From assembly GCA_028285625.1 (NCBI GenBank), contig JANQOX010000012.1, positions 293,517 through 357,516 of the forward strand: 64,000 bases of DNA, given 5' to 3'. Position numbers and translations under genes: made by a program. Below, in pieces: positions 17,306 to 27,123 of this stretch. How positions within the stretch are numbered: the stretch's first letter is position 1; each line of letters opens with the position of its first letter. The DNA is from Myxococcota bacterium (lineage in GTDB: Bacteria > Myxococcota_A > UBA9160 > UBA6930). The notes below the pieces were generated by a model. The model ran no database searches and was not told the origin of the DNA. It saw only the letters and a list, made by a program, of their open reading frames with translations.

Positions 17306-19771
17306 ATGGCGGCCCGAAAGCGCAAGGCGGCGCGGCGCCGGCCGGCTGGCCGCGCCCGCAGCAAGAAAGCCGCGCGCCGGAGTCGCGGCGCGCGCCGCGG
17401 CTGGAAGATCGCGGCGCTGCTGGTGGTCGTGTCGGGCTTTGCCGGCGGCTTCGTGATGGGGCGCCACCTCGTCCGCCTCGACCGGGTGGTGACCGAGCGC
17501 TTCGAGGGGCGGCTGTTCCGGGTGCCGTCGCGGGTGCTCTCGGCGCCCACCATCCTCTATCCGGGCCTCGACTGGAAGCAGATCGGCCTTCGCGACGGCC
17601 TCGACCGCCTGGGATACCGCCCGGGGGGCGGCGACCCGCTGCCGGTGGGCCGCTACCGCTGGGGCGAGGGGACGGTGCTGCTGCACCGCCGCCCCTTCGA
17701 GCATCCCACCCGGGCCGAGCCCGCCCGCTACGTGCAGATCCGACTGGAAGGCGCGGAGATCGGCGGCGTTCGCGACCTGCAGTCCGGCCGCGAGCTCGGG
17801 GCGTTCTTTCTGGAGCCCGAGCTGGTGGGTGCCTATCACGGCCCGGACCGCGAGCAGCGCGACCTGGTGCAGCTCGGCGATCTGCCGCAGCACCTGGTGG
17901 ACGCCGTGATCGCCGTAGAGGACCAGCGGTTCCTCGATCATCCGGGCATCGACGTGCGTCGCATCCTCGGCGCGCTGTGGGTGAACGTACGCTCCGGTGG
18001 CATTCGCCAGGGAGGCAGCACGCTCACCCAGCAGCTGGTGAAGAACTTCTTCCTCACCCCCGAGCGCAGCTACGAGCGCAAGATCCAGGAGGCCCTGATG
18101 GCCATCCTGGTGGAGGCCCGGTACGACAAGTCCTCGATTCTCGAGGCCTATCTGAACGAGATCTACCTCGGGCAGCGGGGGCCCACGGCCATCCACGGCA
18201 TGGGCGAGGCCTCGCGCTTCTACTTCGGCAAGCAGCCGCGCCACCTCACGCTGCCCGAGTCGGCCCTGCTGGCGGGCATCATCCAGAGCCCCAATGGTCT
18301 GGCACCACGCCGGCACGCCGAAGCGGCCACCGCACGCCGCAACCTGGTGCTGCGGCTGATGCAGGACCAGGGGCGCATCGAGCCTGCGGAGCGAGCGGCC
18401 GCCGAGGCCGAGCCCCTGCGGGTGTCGAGCACTGCCTCTGAACCGGGCGAGGCCCGCTACTTCCTCGAGGCGCTGCGTCGCCAGCTGCCCGACTTCTATG
18501 GCCAGGAGACGCTCGCCACCGAGGGTCTCGTGATCTACTCGACCCTCGACTTGCGACTGCAGATGACGGCGGCGCGTGCCGTGCGCGAAGGGCTCGAGGC
18601 GCTCGAAGAGCGCTACCCGAAGCTCGCCTCGGACGGGGCGGTTCGCGTGCAGGCCTGCCTGGTGGCGTTGCGGCCGCAGACGGGCGAAGTGCTCGCGCTG
18701 GTGGGTGGGCGTGACTACGGCCAGAGCCAGTTCAACCGCTGCGTGCAGGCCAAGCGCCAGGCCGGCAGCGCGTTCAAGCCGTTCGTGGTGGCGGCGGCGC
18801 TCGAGCCGGTACCCGGGGGGCCAACCGTCACGCTGGCCAGCAGGCTGCTCGACGCACCGCTCGAGGTGAGCACCCCCGGCGGCCCCTGGCGGCCCACCAA
18901 CTTCGACGACGAGTACCGCGGCGAGGTCTCCGTTCGTCACGCGCTCGAGAAGTCGCTGAACGTGCCCATGGCGCGCCTGGCCCAGGACGTCGGAACGGAC
19001 CGCATCGTGAGCATGGCCCAGCGGCTGGGCATCGAAAGCGCACTGCCACGCGTGCCGAGCCTGGCGCTGGGTGTGGCCGAGGTGACGCCCCTCGAGATGG
19101 CGCGCGCCTATGCGACGCTCGCCAACGGGGGCATCCGGCCTCAGATCCGGACGTTCGAAGACGTGGTGGGGTCGGATCGGCGCGCCGCCGAGCGCCTACC
19201 CATCGCGTTCGAGCGCGTGCTCGATGCGGGCACAGCCTACCTGGTGACGTCGCTGCTCGAAGGAGTGGTGGATCGAGGCACCGCGCGGGGCGTTCGCTCG
19301 GCCGGCATCACCGGGCCGGTCGCGGGCAAGACCGGTACCACCAACGAAGAGCGCGACGCCTGGTTCGTGAGCTTCACGCCGGAACTCGTGGTCGCCGTCT
19401 GGGTCGGGTTCGACCGGCCCCGAAGCCTGGGGATTCCCTCGAGCCGCGCCGCCATCCCCTTGTTCGTGCGGTTCTTCGAGGACGCGCGCGGGGGCCGTGC
19501 GCGCGGCAGCTTCCGCCCCCCGGGTGACGTCGAGCAGCGCATGGTCGATCCAGAGTCCGGCGCCCTGGCGTTGGTGGGCTGCCCCGCGCGTGCGCCCGAG
19601 TGGTTCTTGCGGGGGACCGAGCCCGCCACGGTCTGCCCCAACTGGGCGAACCGACGCGAGCCCGAGGCTCGCACGGCCCGGCGCGCGCCCGGTGTGCCCG
19701 AAGCCGAACGCGACGCACGAGAGCCCGGTGTCTTCGAGCAGTTTCTCGACGAGTGGTTCGGGCGCCGTTGA
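17306..19771 (+). CDS. mrcB: class A penicillin-binding protein (PBP1b-type)
   Basis: An 821-residue bifunctional murein synthase. A Lys/Arg-rich cytoplasmic tail (1-33) precedes one membrane helix (about 35-52). A UB2H-like region is followed by the GT51 glycosyltransferase, with EDQRFLDHPGID near residue 205 (catalytic Glu) and QGGSTLTQQLVKN near 235. The transpeptidase has the serine motif GSAFKP near residue 490, SLN near 550 and KTGTTNEERDAWF near 675. It polymerises and crosslinks peptidoglycan at the periplasmic face. The ATG at 17306 follows GGGGGGAA. Its stop overlaps the TTG start of the next gene. Confidence 0.95.
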   Translation: MAARKRKAARRRPAGRARSKKAARRSRGARRGWKIAALLVVVSGFAGGFVMGRHLVRLDRVVTERFEGRLFRVPSRVLSAPTILYPGLDWKQIGLRDGLDRLGYRPGGGDPLPVGRYRWGEGTVLLHRRPFEHPTRAEPARYVQIRLEGAEIGGVRDLQSGRELGAFFLEPELVGAYHGPDREQRDLVQLGDLPQHLVDAVIAVEDQRFLDHPGIDVRRILGALWVNVRSGGIRQGGSTLTQQLVKNFFLTPERSYERKIQEALMAILVEARYDKSSILEAYLNEIYLGQRGPTAIHGMGEASRFYFGKQPRHLTLPESALLAGIIQSPNGLAPRRHAEAATARRNLVLRLMQDQGRIEPAERAAAEAEPLRVSSTASEPGEARYFLEALRRQLPDFYGQETLATEGLVIYSTLDLRLQMTAARAVREGLEALEERYPKLASDGAVRVQACLVALRPQTGEVLALVGGRDYGQSQFNRCVQAKRQAGSAFKPFVVAAALEPVPGGPTVTLASRLLDAPLEVSTPGGPWRPTNFDDEYRGEVSVRHALEKSLNVPMARLAQDVGTDRIVSMAQRLGIESALPRVPSLALGVAEVTPLEMARAYATLANGGIRPQIRTFEDVVGSDRRAAERLPIAFERVLDAGTAYLVTSLLEGVVDRGTARGVRSAGITGPVAGKTGTTNEERDAWFVSFTPELVVAVWVGFDRPRSLGIPSSRAAIPLFVRFFEDARGGRARGSFRPPGDVEQRMVDPESGALALVGCPARAPEWFLRGTEPATVCPNWANRREPEARTARRAPGVPEAERDAREPGVFEQFLDEWFGRR

Positions 19772-20340
19772 GGCCGAGCGCCTTCCAGCGATCACCCGCG
19801 GGTAGGAACGGTCGTGCGCGCGGTTCCCTTCTGGGCAACGCACGCCGTGCGGGCCCGCAGCGCCCCGCCGTCTGGGTCGTGGCCGCGGCCCTTTCGTGGG
19901 TCTTCGGCTGCACCGCCCTGGGTCCCGCACCGGTTCGCCTCTCCGAGGTCGCGGACGACGGCGACGCGCGGCGTCGCGCGTCGGTGCGCCTGGTGCTCGA
20001 AGGGCTCGACGACGAGGCGTCGGGCCGCGTCGTCGGAGCGGCATCTCAGTACGAGCGGGCCCTCCAAGTGGATGCGAGCAACCCGTGGGCGTACCTCGCG
20101 TTGGCGCGTCACTGGGTCGAGCAGGGCGAGCCCGATCGCGCCCTGGCGTTTCTGGATCAGTGCGAGGCGCAGCTCGACCCGGCCGACTCCCTGCGGGTAG
20201 AGGCGCATCTCGCGGGGCTTCGCGGCGCAGCGCTGCGTGAGCGCGACCCCTCCGCCTCCCAGGCCTGGCTCGCGCAGGCCGCGCGACTCGCCCCCGAGAC
20301 CTGGGGGGACGGGTGGCTCGACGCCCAGGAACTGCGGTGA
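19768..20340 (+). CDS. TPR-containing lipoprotein
   Basis: A 190-residue predicted lipoprotein. A hydrophobic signal (AVWVVAAALSWVFGC, about residues 38-52) ends in a lipobox-like VFGC. The mature part has TPR-like helices (ASQYERALQVDASNPWAYLA, then PDRALAFLDQCEAQ). No ATG fits; the TTG at 19768 overlaps the mrcB stop as TTGA and gives an Arg-rich n-region. CTG at 19831 is a shorter alternative. Coupling to a class A PBP recalls outer-membrane lipoprotein activators of PBPs (the LpoB/CpoB idea), but there is no sequence evidence for that function beyond TPRs and position. Confidence 0.7.
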   Translation: MRPSAFQRSPAGRNGRARGSLLGNARRAGPQRPAVWVVAAALSWVFGCTALGPAPVRLSEVADDGDARRRASVRLVLEGLDDEASGRVVGAASQYERALQVDASNPWAYLALARHWVEQGEPDRALAFLDQCEAQLDPADSLRVEAHLAGLRGAALRERDPSASQAWLAQAARLAPETWGDGWLDAQELR

Positions 20341-20377
20341 TAGTTTCGCTCGCCATCCAATACAGGCGGCTCGTCGC

Positions 20378-20953
20378 ATGACGCCGAAATCCAAGGTCTT
20401 TCTCGCCGCCTTCTCGATCTCGTACCTGCTCGACCTCGGTACGAAGGTGTGGGTCGCCGCGTCGATCTCGTATGCCGATCGCATCGAGGTGATTCAGGGT
20501 TTCTTCTACCTGACGCACGTGCGCAACCCGGGTGCCGCGTTCAGTCTGTTCGCCGACGGGCCCGAGCCGTTCCGTCGCATCTTCTTTCTCGTCGCGAGTG
20601 CACTCGCCGTGGTGCTCGTGATCTCGTTCTATCGACGACTCGCCCCAGGGGAGCGCTTTCCCGCGTTGGCACTCGGCATGATCCTCGGGGGAGCCGTCGG
20701 CAACCTCACCGATCGTGTGTTCCGCGCGGGAGAGGTCGTCGACTTCCTCCACTTCCGGTTGTGGTCGGGTTACACCTGGCCCGACTTCAACGTCGCCGAC
20801 AGTGCGATCGTCGTCGGCGTGTTGCTGCTGGTGCTCGAGTTGCTCGCCACCGAGGGAGAAAGTCGCGAATCGGGTGACCCCGAGGGCGCAGACTCAGCGG
20901 ACGACGACCCGGGCGAACCGCTCTCTCCCCGAGGGAGCACGGAGCACGGCTAG
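20378..20953 (+). CDS. lspA: signal peptidase II (lipoprotein)
   Basis: A 191-residue inner-membrane aspartyl peptidase that cleaves prolipoprotein signal peptides. Four membrane helices are predicted. The catalytic aspartates are D122 (GEVVDF) and D141 (FNVADS), and the GNLTDR motif precedes them. The last ~35 residues form an acidic cytoplasmic tail that is longer than usual. The ATG at 20378 is the only start consistent with the first helix. Its usual neighbour ileS is absent; here it follows a PBP and a lipoprotein gene. Confidence 0.95.
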   Translation: MTPKSKVFLAAFSISYLLDLGTKVWVAASISYADRIEVIQGFFYLTHVRNPGAAFSLFADGPEPFRRIFFLVASALAVVLVISFYRRLAPGERFPALALGMILGGAVGNLTDRVFRAGEVVDFLHFRLWSGYTWPDFNVADSAIVVGVLLLVLELLATEGESRESGDPEGADSADDDPGEPLSPRGSTEHG

Positions 20954-20956
20954 TTC

Positions 20957-21012
20957 GTTTCGCGTCGAACTTGCGAGTCGACACCGATCAGTGTAATTCG
21001 ACGACGCGAAAC
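20957..21012. other. inverted repeat downstream of lspA
   Basis: GTTTCGCGTCG (20957-20967) and CGACGCGAAAC (21002-21012) are perfectly complementary over 11 bp with a 34-base loop; a third related copy TTTCGCGTC follows at 21018-21026. It lies between lspA and the promoter of the aldolase gene and may act as a terminator or operator. Function is unproven. Confidence 0.4.
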
Positions 21013-21034
21013 TTCACTTTCGCGTCTCGTTTTC

Positions 21035-21063
21035 TTGACACTCGCGATCCACGTGAGTTAGAA
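21035..21063 (+). promoter_or_regulatory. probable sigma-70 promoter for the aldolase gene
   Basis: A perfect -35 TTGACA (21035-21040) is followed after 17 bp by TTAGAA (21058-21063), a partial -10 match. It lies 62 bp upstream of the ATG at 21126 in an unusually AT-rich patch for this window. Confidence 0.6.
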
Positions 21064-21125
21064 CCGCCGAGGTCGAAACGGGTCACTCCCGACCTCGATG
21101 GTCCCCGACATCCGAGGTACTCCCC

Positions 21126-21776
21126 ATGAAGTTCTTCATCGACACGGCAAACGTCCGAGAGATCCAGGACGCGGCCGATCTCGGCTTGCTCGACGGTGTG
21201 ACCACCAATCCGTCGCTGCTGGCCAAGGAGCCCGGCGATCCGCGTGAGATCCTTCGGGAGATCACCAAGATCGTCGACGGCCCGGTGAGCGCGGAGGTCA
21301 CTGCGCTCGATCACGACGGCATGATCGCCGAGGCCGCCGAGCTGAAGAAGCTCGGTGACAACATCGTGATCAAGATCCCGATGACCCTCGAGGGCCTGAA
21401 GGCGTTGCGCACGCTCTCGCGCCAGGGCATCGAGACCAACTGCACGCTGATCTTCAACTCCGCCCAGGCGCTCATGGCGGCCAAGGCGGGCGCGACCTAT
21501 GCGTCGCCCTTCGTCGGCCGGCTCGACGACATCTCCGTCGACGGCATGGACCTGATCGAGCAGTGCTGCACGATCTACCGCAACTATGGGCTCGCCACGC
21601 AGGTGCTCGTCGCCAGCATCCGCGGCCCCATCCACGTGCAGCGCGCAGCCATGCTGGGCGCGCACGTGGGAACGATGCCTGCCAGCGTGATCGCACAGCT
21701 GGCCAAGCACCCTTTGACGGACATTGGACTCGAACGGTTCCTGGCCGATTGGGAGAAGGTCAAGAACCGATCCTGA
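21126..21776 (+). CDS. fsa: fructose-6-phosphate aldolase / small transaldolase
   Basis: A 216-residue enzyme of the TalC/MipB group. The Schiff-base lysine is K83 in NIVIKIPMT, and [13 protein letters not shown] and [11 protein letters not shown] are family signatures. Members either transfer dihydroxyacetone (transaldolase, pentose phosphate pathway) or act as fructose-6-phosphate aldolase; sequence inspection alone does not separate these. It is cytoplasmic. It has its own likely promoter and is followed by an IclR regulator 56 bp downstream. Confidence 0.92.
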   Translation: MKFFIDTANVREIQDAADLGLLDGVTTNPSLLAKEPGDPREILREITKIVDGPVSAEVTALDHDGMIAEAAELKKLGDNIVIKIPMTLEGLKALRTLSRQGIETNCTLIFNSAQALMAAKAGATYASPFVGRLDDISVDGMDLIEQCCTIYRNYGLATQVLVASIRGPIHVQRAAMLGAHVGTMPASVIAQLAKHPLTDIGLERFLADWEKVKNRS

Positions 21777-21832
21777 CCGCACATAGCACCGGTCGCCCCC
21801 TGGGTGGCCGCGGCCCGAGGATTCCCCCCCGA

Positions 21833-22627
21833 ATGAAGAGGCCGAGAAGCGAATACGTCATCCAGACGGTGACGAACGCGATGCGACTGCTCGAGCAGTT
21901 CCAGACCTGTGAAGAGCTCGGTGTGACCGAGCTGTCGAAGCGGCTGGACCTGCACAAGAACAATGTGTTCCGCCTGCTCGCCACACTCGAAGAGAGTGGC
22001 TACGTCGAGCAGTGCCGCGGCAGCGACCTGTACCGCCTGGGCACCGGCTGCCTCGAACTCGGGCAGAGCTTCACGCGACACCGGAGCCTGGCGCGGCACG
22101 GTCGTGCTGCGCTCGCGGCGCTCTGCGAGGCGACCGGCGAGTCCGCCCACCTCGGCATGCTGAGTGGGCACGAGGTGATCCATCTCGATGGGGAGCAGCC
22201 CGACCGGCTCGTGCTGACCAGCCTGCGTGTGGGCAAGCGGCTGGCGGCCCACTGCACGGCGCTCGGCAAGACCCTGCTCGCCCACGAGAGCGCCGAAGCG
22301 ATCGAGCGCTTCGACCGCGAGGTGATCTCCGACAAGGAGCTGCCCGAGCGGACCCCGGCGACCATCACGGACCGCGAGAAGTTCCTCGACCACCTGCGCA
22401 CGGTGGCGAGCCAGGGCTACGCCCTCGACCTCGAGGAGTTCGAGGACGGGCTCTGCTGCGCCTCGGCGCCGGTTCGCGACGCCGCCGGAACGGTGGTCGC
22501 AGCGCTGTCGGTATCCGGGCCGGCCCACCGGCTCGATGAGCGCAGCCTGCTCCACGCCGCCGTCCCCCACGTGGTCGAGGCCGCCGCGCAGCTCTCGCGC
22601 GATCTCGGCTACGCGCCGCGCCCCTAA
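21833..22627 (+). CDS. IclR-family transcriptional regulator
   Basis: A 264-residue regulator with an N-terminal winged helix-turn-helix (residues ~10-70, ELGVTELSKRLDLHKNNVFR) and a C-terminal IclR effector domain (HCTALGKTLLA near residue 140 and GYALDLEEFEDGLCCAS near 198 are characteristic). IclR proteins bind small metabolites and repress or activate catabolic genes. The ATG at 21833 starts MKRPRSEY. The acyl-CoA dehydrogenase begins 190 bp downstream after a palindrome, so it is a reasonable but unproven target. Confidence 0.92.
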   Translation: MKRPRSEYVIQTVTNAMRLLEQFQTCEELGVTELSKRLDLHKNNVFRLLATLEESGYVEQCRGSDLYRLGTGCLELGQSFTRHRSLARHGRAALAALCEATGESAHLGMLSGHEVIHLDGEQPDRLVLTSLRVGKRLAAHCTALGKTLLAHESAEAIERFDREVISDKELPERTPATITDREKFLDHLRTVASQGYALDLEEFEDGLCCASAPVRDAAGTVVAALSVSGPAHRLDERSLLHAAVPHVVEAAAQLSRDLGYAPRP

Positions 22628-22797
22628 GCGGCCTCCCCCGCCCCTTCCCGCGGCCCGGCCGATGGGCAGCCCGGGGACCGCTCCCTGCGGGTCGAGGCCC
22701 CGAGCACGCGTCGGGCCATCGTGTCCGCGTGGGGCCGTGCAGCGCCTGCAGGGCTGCTACCCTCATCCCTGCAAGTCCCCGTTTTCAAACGAAAAAT

Positions 22798-22810
22798 GAC
22801 TCGGAGTCAG
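22798..22810. promoter_or_regulatory. 13-bp palindrome before the acyl-CoA dehydrogenase
   Basis: TGACTCGGAGTCA is a perfect inverted repeat around a central G, ending 7 bp before the ATG at 22818. A weaker dyad (TTTTC AAAC GAAAA) precedes it. It may be an operator for the adjacent IclR protein or an mRNA hairpin over the ribosome site. No function is demonstrated. Confidence 0.4.
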
Positions 22811-22817
22811 ACCCCCC

Positions 22818-23957
22818 ATGGACTTCCAGCTCACCGACGACCAACTCGTTCTCCAGGACGCCGCGAAGCGGTTCGCCCAGTCCGAGATCGCACCCATCGC
22901 CGCCGAATACGACCAGAGCGGCGAGTTCCCCATGGAGGTCATGAAGAAGGCCTGGGAACTCGGCCTCGCCTGCGTGTCGATTCCGCCGGAGTACGACGGT
23001 ACCGGGCTCAGCCTGTTCGACTCGTGCCTCGTGACCGAAGAGCTGGCCTGGGGCTGCTCTGGGATGACCACCTCGATCATGGCCAGTGACCTGGGGCTCA
23101 CGCCCATCCTGGTGGCCGGCAGCGAGGGCCAGAAGAAGGAGTGGTTCAAGTTCCTCACCGAGGAATTCCGCATGGCCGCCTTCTGCCTGTCCGAGCCCGA
23201 GGCCGGATCGGACGTGGCGGGTCTGCAGCTGCTGGCCGAGAAGGACGGAGACGACTTCATCCTGAACGGCACCAAGTGCTGGATCACCAACGGGGGCGTG
23301 GCCCACGTCTACACGGTGTTCGCCACCCTCGACCGAAGCAGCCGCCACAAGGGCGTGTGCGCCTTCGTGATGCCCTCCGACACCCCCGGGATCACCCCCG
23401 GGAAGAAGGAGGACAAGATGGGGCAGCGCGCGAGCGACACGCGCGTGATCCACTTCGACAACGTGCGCGTGCCCCGCAGTCAGCTGCTCGGCCAGGAGGG
23501 CGAGGGCTTCAAGGTCGCCATGAAGACTCTCGACACCACGCGGCCGTCGATCGGCTCGCTGGCCGTGGGCATCGCCCGCCGCGGCCTCGACGAGAGCGTG
23601 GCCTACGCCAAGGAGCGCAAGGCGTTCGGCTTTCCGATCGCGGGGTTCCAGGCCGTCCAGTTCATGCTCGCCGACATGGCCAAGGACATCGAGGCGGCCC
23701 GGCTGCTCACCCGCCAGAGCGCATGGATGATCGACCAGGGGCTGCGGGCCTCGAAGTACTCGTCGTTCGCCAAGTGCTTCGCCACCGACATCGCCATGAA
23801 GGCCACCACCGACGCGGTCCAGGTCTTCGGCGGCAACGGGTACACCAAGGAGTACCCGGTCGAGAAGCTCATGCGCGACGCCAAGCTGATGCAGATCTAC
23901 GAGGGCACCAACCAGATCCAGCGCCTCGTGATCGCCCGCGAACTCCTGAAGGAGTAG
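22818..23957 (+). CDS. acyl-CoA dehydrogenase
   Basis: A 379-residue FAD-dependent acyl-CoA dehydrogenase, oxidising an acyl-CoA to the 2-enoyl-CoA and passing electrons to ETF. Family signatures are [15 protein letters not shown] near residue 120 and [20 protein letters not shown] near 340; the catalytic base is E362 in YEGTNQIQ. Length and Glu position fit the short/medium-chain group; chain length is not determined. The ATG at 22818 gives the usual MDFQLTDDQ start. It follows an IclR regulator and precedes malic enzyme and acyl-CoA carboxylase genes, suggesting a fatty-acid or branched-chain acid catabolic region. Confidence 0.94.
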   Translation: MDFQLTDDQLVLQDAAKRFAQSEIAPIAAEYDQSGEFPMEVMKKAWELGLACVSIPPEYDGTGLSLFDSCLVTEELAWGCSGMTTSIMASDLGLTPILVAGSEGQKKEWFKFLTEEFRMAAFCLSEPEAGSDVAGLQLLAEKDGDDFILNGTKCWITNGGVAHVYTVFATLDRSSRHKGVCAFVMPSDTPGITPGKKEDKMGQRASDTRVIHFDNVRVPRSQLLGQEGEGFKVAMKTLDTTRPSIGSLAVGIARRGLDESVAYAKERKAFGFPIAGFQAVQFMLADMAKDIEAARLLTRQSAWMIDQGLRASKYSSFAKCFATDIAMKATTDAVQVFGGNGYTKEYPVEKLMRDAKLMQIYEGTNQIQRLVIARELLKE

Positions 23958-24135
23958 TCGCAAGGTTCTGGGCCGGCTCCGGAGGCTTCCCGCCACCGGG
24001 CCGGAGGCCCCGGGGCATCCCGCCGCATCGGCCGGTGCCCCGCAGACGCCTCAGCCCAAGCCAGCTATTCTCGCCTGCTCGCCCGCACCCGCGGGGGGGC
24101 CGGTCGGGCCCTACCCAACGGGCCAAGGAACTGCC

Positions 24136-25422
24136 GTGATCACCAAAGAAGAAGCGCTCAGGTACCACGCCGAGGGGCGCCCGGGAAAGCTCAAGGTGGT
24201 CCCAACCAAGCCAACGGTGACCGCGGAGCACCTCTCCCTCGCCTACAGCCCCGGCGTGGCCGAGCCCTGCCGGGAGATCGCGGCCCATCCGGACGACGCC
24301 TACCGCTACACCGCCAAGGGAAACCTGGTGGCCGTGGTGAGCAACGGCACCGCCGTGCTCGGGCTCGGCAACATCGGCGCGCTGGCCGGCAAGCCGGTGA
24401 TGGAGGGCAAGGGCGTCCTCTTCAAGCGGTTCGCCGACGTCGACGTGTTCGACATCGAGATCGACAGTGAAGACCCCGAAGAGGTGATCCGCGCGGTGCA
24501 GCTGATCGCGCCCACCTTCGGCGGCATCAATCTCGAGGACATCCGCGCGCCCGAGTGCTTCCGCATCGAGGAAGAGCTGATCGAGACCCTCGACATCCCC
24601 GTCTTCCACGACGACCAGCACGGCACCGCGATCATTTCGGGCGCCGCGCTTCTGAACGCCGTGGACATCCAGGGCAAGCGCCTCGACGAGGTCCGGGTGG
24701 TGTTCTCGGGCGCCGGCGCCTCGGCGATCTCGTGCGCCCGTCTCTACAAGGACCTGGGCGTTCTCGCCGAGAACCTGATCCTCGTCGACAGCCGGGGCGT
24801 GATCCACACCGGTCGCGAGGAGGGCATGACCTCGCAGAAGGAGGAGTTCGCCGCCGACACGAGCGCGCGCACCCTCGCCGATGCCATGAAGGGCGCCGAC
24901 GTCTTCGTGGGGCTCTCCCAGGCGGGGCTGGTCACGCCGGAGATGGTCCGCGACATGGCGCCCAAGCCGATCATCTTCGCGATGGCGAATCCCGACCCCG
25001 AGATCTCGCCCCCCCAGGTGCGCGAGATCCGCGACGACGCGATCACCGCCACCGGCCGCTCGGACTACGCCAACCAGGTGAACAACGTGCTCGGCTTTCC
25101 GTTCATCTTTCGCGGCGCCCTCGACGTGCGGGCGCGCAAGATCAACGAACAGATGAAGCAGGCCGCCGTGCAGGCACTCGCCGAGCTGGCGCGCCGCGGC
25201 GAGGCCATCCCCGAGGTGGTCAAGCGCGCCTACCCCGGCGAGGCGATGGACTTTGGCCCCGGCTACATCATTCCCAAGCCCTTCGACCCGCGGGTGCTGC
25301 TGTACGTGGCGCCGGCGGTGGCCCAGGCGGCCATCGAGTCGGGGGTGGCTCGCCAGGAGATGGACCTGCGGGCCTATGAACAGCAGCTTCAGATGCGAAT
25401 CGTCGAGGTGAGCAGCCTCTAG
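24136..25422 (+). CDS. malic enzyme, single-domain form
   Basis: A 428-residue NAD(P)-dependent malic enzyme (malate to pyruvate, CO2 and NAD(P)H). Motifs: YSPGVAEPC near residue 37, [17 protein letters not shown] near 76, HDDQHGTA near 157 (metal site), [12 protein letters not shown] near 191 and [10 protein letters not shown] near 282. The MaeB-type phosphotransacetylase-like C-terminal domain is absent, so this is the short form. The start is GTG at 24136. The enzyme could supply pyruvate and reducing power; the carboxylase genes follow 39 bp later. Confidence 0.94.
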   Translation: MITKEEALRYHAEGRPGKLKVVPTKPTVTAEHLSLAYSPGVAEPCREIAAHPDDAYRYTAKGNLVAVVSNGTAVLGLGNIGALAGKPVMEGKGVLFKRFADVDVFDIEIDSEDPEEVIRAVQLIAPTFGGINLEDIRAPECFRIEEELIETLDIPVFHDDQHGTAIISGAALLNAVDIQGKRLDEVRVVFSGAGASAISCARLYKDLGVLAENLILVDSRGVIHTGREEGMTSQKEEFAADTSARTLADAMKGADVFVGLSQAGLVTPEMVRDMAPKPIIFAMANPDPEISPPQVREIRDDAITATGRSDYANQVNNVLGFPFIFRGALDVRARKINEQMKQAAVQALAELARRGEAIPEVVKRAYPGEAMDFGPGYIIPKPFDPRVLLYVAPAVAQAAIESGVARQEMDLRAYEQQLQMRIVEVSSL

Positions 25423-25461
25423 ACCCTTCGGTCAGGGCTGCGGGAGGAATCTCGTAACGAC

Positions 25462-27123
25462 ATGGACGCGAGTCTTCCGAGCTTCAGCCTCGATGATCCG
25501 TTCGAGGGCGACCGCGGCGAGTCCGCCCGCCCGCCCACCACCCTCTACTCCCGCGCCCTCGAGATGGGCCGGGAGCTGCACGACCTGCCTCGGGCGGGTG
25601 GCGGCCTCGACCGTGTGCGCGTGCAGCACGCCAAGGGGCGCATGACGGTCTGGGAGCGCATCCGCGTGCTCACCGACCAGGAACCCAACGTCCTCTGGCA
25701 GAACTGGGGCCCCGGCCTCGACGGCGCCTCGATCGTGACGGGCATCCTGCGCATCGATGGTCGCGACGTCGCCGTCTACGGCCACGACTTCACCCTGCGC
25801 GCCGGCAGCATGGACGCCACCAACGGCGCCAAGCTGGCGCGGCTGATCTACATGGCGGCCGAGCGCGGCATCCCGCTGATCGGCATGAACGACTCCGCCG
25901 GGGCCTTCGTGCCCGCGGGCGTGGGCGGGCTCGACGGCTACAGCGAGGCGTTCACGGCGCTGCGCAAGATCTCCGGTTTGGTCCCCTCGATCAGCCTGAT
26001 GTTCGGGTACAACGCTGGCGGTGGCGCCTACCTGCCCCGGCAGGGCTCGTTCATGATCCAGAGCGACGAGACGTTCATCGGTCTCACCGGCCCGGGCGTC
26101 GTGAAGAGCGCCCTCGGCGAGGACGTGACGGCCGACGACCTGGGCGGCCCCGGGGTCCATGGAATGAACGGCGTGTGCGACATCACCACGCCCGACGAGC
26201 TGGGCTCGCTGCGCACCGCCCTGCGCCTGCTCACGTACCTGCCCGACAACAACCGGGTGAACGCGCCCTACGTGTCGACGTCGGACCCCACGGATCGCTT
26301 CACGGTCGAAGAGGACATCCTCTTCCGGAAGACCTTCGACTCGCCGGCGGGGATGAACGCCCCGCTCGACATCACGCTGTTCCTGCAGCAGATCTGCGAC
26401 CACGGAGAGTACTTCGAGCTGCAGCCCGATCGGGCGCGCAACATGATCACGGCCTTCGGTCGCATCGGCGGCCACGTGGTCGGCATCGTGGCGAACAACT
26501 CCGCGGTGGCGTCGGGTCAGATCGACGTGGACGCGGCGCGCAAGGCCACGCGGTTCATCCGCTTCTGCAACATCTACAACACCCCGCTGCTGTTCCTCGA
26601 GGACACCACCGGGTTCCTGCCCGGCACCGAGCAGGAGAGCCGCGGCATCATCCTCGAGGGCCGGCGCCTGCTCGATGCGATCATCGACGTGCGCGTGCCG
26701 TCGATCACGCTGATCATCCGCAACGCCTTTGGCGGCGCCTACGCCGCGTACAACTCCTACTTCGTCGGCGCCGACCTGGTGCTCGCCATGCCCCACGCGC
26801 GCATCGCCGTGATGGGACCGGGCGGCGGCACGGAGTTCGTCTTCAAGAACGAGATGCGCGCCGTCGAGTCCGCCTACAAGAAGGCCCTGGCAGGCGGCGC
26901 CGATCCGGGCGAAGCCGCGAAAGAGCGCGACGCCGGGCTGGCGCGCCTGCGCGACCAGTACGAACTCGAACTGATGAACCCGAAGGAGGCCCTCTCGTTG
27001 GGCTCGGTCTCGAAGCTCGTCATCCCGGGCACGAGTCGCCGCGTGCTCTTCGAGAACCTCGACTTCCTGATGCGCACCTATCAGCCGTCCCCGTGGACCG
27101 AGCCGCAGCGGGAGAGCGAGTAG
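25462..27123 (+). CDS. acyl-CoA carboxylase carboxyltransferase subunit
   Basis: A 553-residue carboxyltransferase of the propionyl/methylcrotonyl/acetyl-CoA carboxylase beta family. The N-terminal crotonase-like half has [16 protein letters not shown] and [12 protein letters not shown]; the C-terminal half has GFLPGTEQE and [10 protein letters not shown], which form the carboxybiotin and acyl-CoA sites. The substrate acyl-CoA cannot be read from the sequence. It is immediately followed by the biotin carboxylase/carrier fusion, whose ATG adjoins the stop codon, so the two probably form one complex. Confidence 0.92.
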   Translation: MDASLPSFSLDDPFEGDRGESARPPTTLYSRALEMGRELHDLPRAGGGLDRVRVQHAKGRMTVWERIRVLTDQEPNVLWQNWGPGLDGASIVTGILRIDGRDVAVYGHDFTLRAGSMDATNGAKLARLIYMAAERGIPLIGMNDSAGAFVPAGVGGLDGYSEAFTALRKISGLVPSISLMFGYNAGGGAYLPRQGSFMIQSDETFIGLTGPGVVKSALGEDVTADDLGGPGVHGMNGVCDITTPDELGSLRTALRLLTYLPDNNRVNAPYVSTSDPTDRFTVEEDILFRKTFDSPAGMNAPLDITLFLQQICDHGEYFELQPDRARNMITAFGRIGGHVVGIVANNSAVASGQIDVDAARKATRFIRFCNIYNTPLLFLEDTTGFLPGTEQESRGIILEGRRLLDAIIDVRVPSITLIIRNAFGGAYAAYNSYFVGADLVLAMPHARIAVMGPGGGTEFVFKNEMRAVESAYKKALAGGADPGEAAKERDAGLARLRDQYELELMNPKEALSLGSVSKLVIPGTSRRVLFENLDFLMRTYQPSPWTEPQRESE

